A stretch of DNA of 13,441 bases. Source: Caryophanales bacterium. Lineage in GTDB: Bacteria > Bacillota_I > Bacilli_A > RFN20 > JAISJY01. The position numbers were made by a program, and so were the translations under genes. Position 1 is the first letter of the stretch; the number at the start of each line of letters is the position of its first letter. The DNA lies in contig JAISJY010000093.1 of assembly GCA_031261365.1 (NCBI GenBank), positions 1-13,441 on the forward strand. The letters run 5' to 3'. Positions 13,202-13,441 of this stretch are shown here, piece by piece. The notes beneath the pieces are model-generated. The model did not search any database. It was not told the DNA's origin and was given only the letters and a program-made list of their open reading frames with translations.

Positions 13202-13230
13202 ATGATAACAGATTTTGTTTTTATTGTCAA
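13202..13230 (-). promoter_or_regulatory. Promoter of the secreted esterase gene
   Basis: On the minus strand a perfect -35 box TTGACA (13225-13230) and a -10 box TATCAT (13202-13207, five of six consensus positions) lie 17 bases apart. Transcription should start near 13195, with a leader of about 38 bases to the ATG. Confidence 0.78.
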
Positions 13231-13240
13231 TGATAATCTG
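13209..13240. promoter_or_regulatory. Possible operator: CAGATT/AATCTG inverted repeat around the -35 box
   Basis: Exact 6-base inverted arms CAGATT (13209-13214) and AATCTG (13235-13240) enclose the -35 box and most of the spacer of the esterase promoter. The 20-base separation would put the two half-sites on roughly one face of the helix about two and a half turns apart, which is not ideal. Chance is possible in such AT-rich DNA. Confidence 0.25.
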
Positions 13241-13333
13241 AATAAAAAATCACATTAGCAGTAACTATTCAGGGTAAAATAAAGGTATAACAAACAAAAA
13301 AAGAACAGAAAAAATAAAAAGTATTGTTTTTAG

Positions 13334-13362
13334 TTGCAAATAAAAATAAGAAATGATAATAT
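13334..13362 (+). promoter_or_regulatory. Candidate plus-strand promoter
   Basis: TTGCAA (13334-13339) and TAATAT (13357-13362) are 17 bases apart, matching consensus at five and four of six positions. It would drive the possible plus-strand gene at 13403. In such AT-rich DNA weak promoter-like pairs are frequent, so this is tentative. Between 13241 and 13333 there is only A-rich spacer. Confidence 0.3.
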
Positions 13363-13373
13363 AGTTATATAAC

Positions 13374-13393
13374 TTACTTACTAAAGTAAGTAA
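13374..13393. repeat. Perfect 20-base inverted repeat, possible operator
   Basis: The arms TTACTTACT and AGTAAGTAA are exact 9-base complements separated by two bases. It lies just after the candidate plus-strand promoter and 10 bases before the possible start at 13403, where a dimeric repressor could block transcription. It is too AT-rich and lacks a T run needed for a terminator. The symmetry is certain; the function is inferred. Confidence 0.55.
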
Positions 13394-13402
13394 AAACACA
13401 AA

Positions 13403-13441
13403 ATGTATCAAAATCCCAGAACACCCGAACAGTATTATCAA
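13403..13441 (+). CDS. Possible start of a plus-strand gene, cut by the window edge
   Basis: An ATG at 13403 opens a frame that stays open for all 13 codons to the window end (MYQNPRTPEQYYQ). Base composition becomes clearly richer in G and C than in the preceding spacer, as expected on entering coding sequence. No binding site is visible before the ATG. The Pro/Gln/Tyr-rich start gives no family. It would be divergent from the esterase gene, sharing the region 13158-13402. Confidence 0.3.
   Translation, partial: MYQNPRTPEQYYQ

Noticed and set aside
13270..13320. A-rich tract with several A runs upstream of the esterase promoter, as a curved-DNA or UP element.
   Set aside because: The A runs are not clearly phased and lie 40-90 bases from the -35 box; typical AT-rich spacer.

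Overview
The window is AT-rich and nearly all its genes lie on the minus strand. It looks like a low-GC Firmicute or Mollicutes relative: S14 is the short zinc-binding form, Shine-Dalgarno sequences are strong, L30 (rpmD) is missing from its usual place, and proteins are rich in Lys and Asn. Every Trp I checked is TGG, and rplP appears to end in TGA, so the standard bacterial code fits better than the Mycoplasma/Spiroplasma code. An Acholeplasma-like or uncultured gut Bacilli/Mollicutes lineage is my inference; no marker here fixes the genus.

Positions 1-9362 hold the S10-spc ribosomal protein operon, transcribed right to left: rpsJ, rplC, rplD, rplW, rplB, rpsS, rplV, rpsC, rplP, rpmC, rpsQ, rplN, rplX, rplE, rpsN, rpsH, rplF, rplR, rpsE, rplO and the first codons of secY at the left edge. 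Gaps are 0-33 bases, several junctions overlap, and many fuse a TAG stop to the next gene's ribosome binding site. A good promoter (9335-9362) and a leader of about 130 nt with inverted repeats precede rpsJ. A hairpin terminator (9416-9447) separates this operon from the genes upstream. S3 and L3 carry unusual changes at normally conserved functional sites.

Positions 9501-10227 hold a two-gene unit: a PIN-domain (VapC-like) ribonuclease with its own promoter, followed by a 60-residue protein that is probably its antitoxin.

Positions 10308-12072 hold a putative three-gene operon: a left-handed beta-helix acyltransferase, a six-pass Pr6Pr (FAR-17a/AIG1-like) membrane protein, and a small multipass membrane protein. 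The last gene is cut by a frameshift exactly at a tandem pentanucleotide repeat. Removing one 5-base unit would restore a protein of about 157 residues with a fourth membrane segment. This is the most interesting observation in the window: a pseudogene, a sequencing error or a switchable (phase-variable) gene.

Positions 12162-13230 hold a secreted alpha/beta-hydrolase of the PHB-depolymerase esterase family with a near-consensus promoter. To its right are an A-rich stretch, a perfect inverted repeat (13374-13393) and the possible start of a plus-strand gene that runs off the window. I found no CRISPR array, insertion sequence, tRNA or rRNA. I did not find a clear undescribed multi-gene system; the acyltransferase/Pr6Pr/four-pass operon is the nearest candidate.
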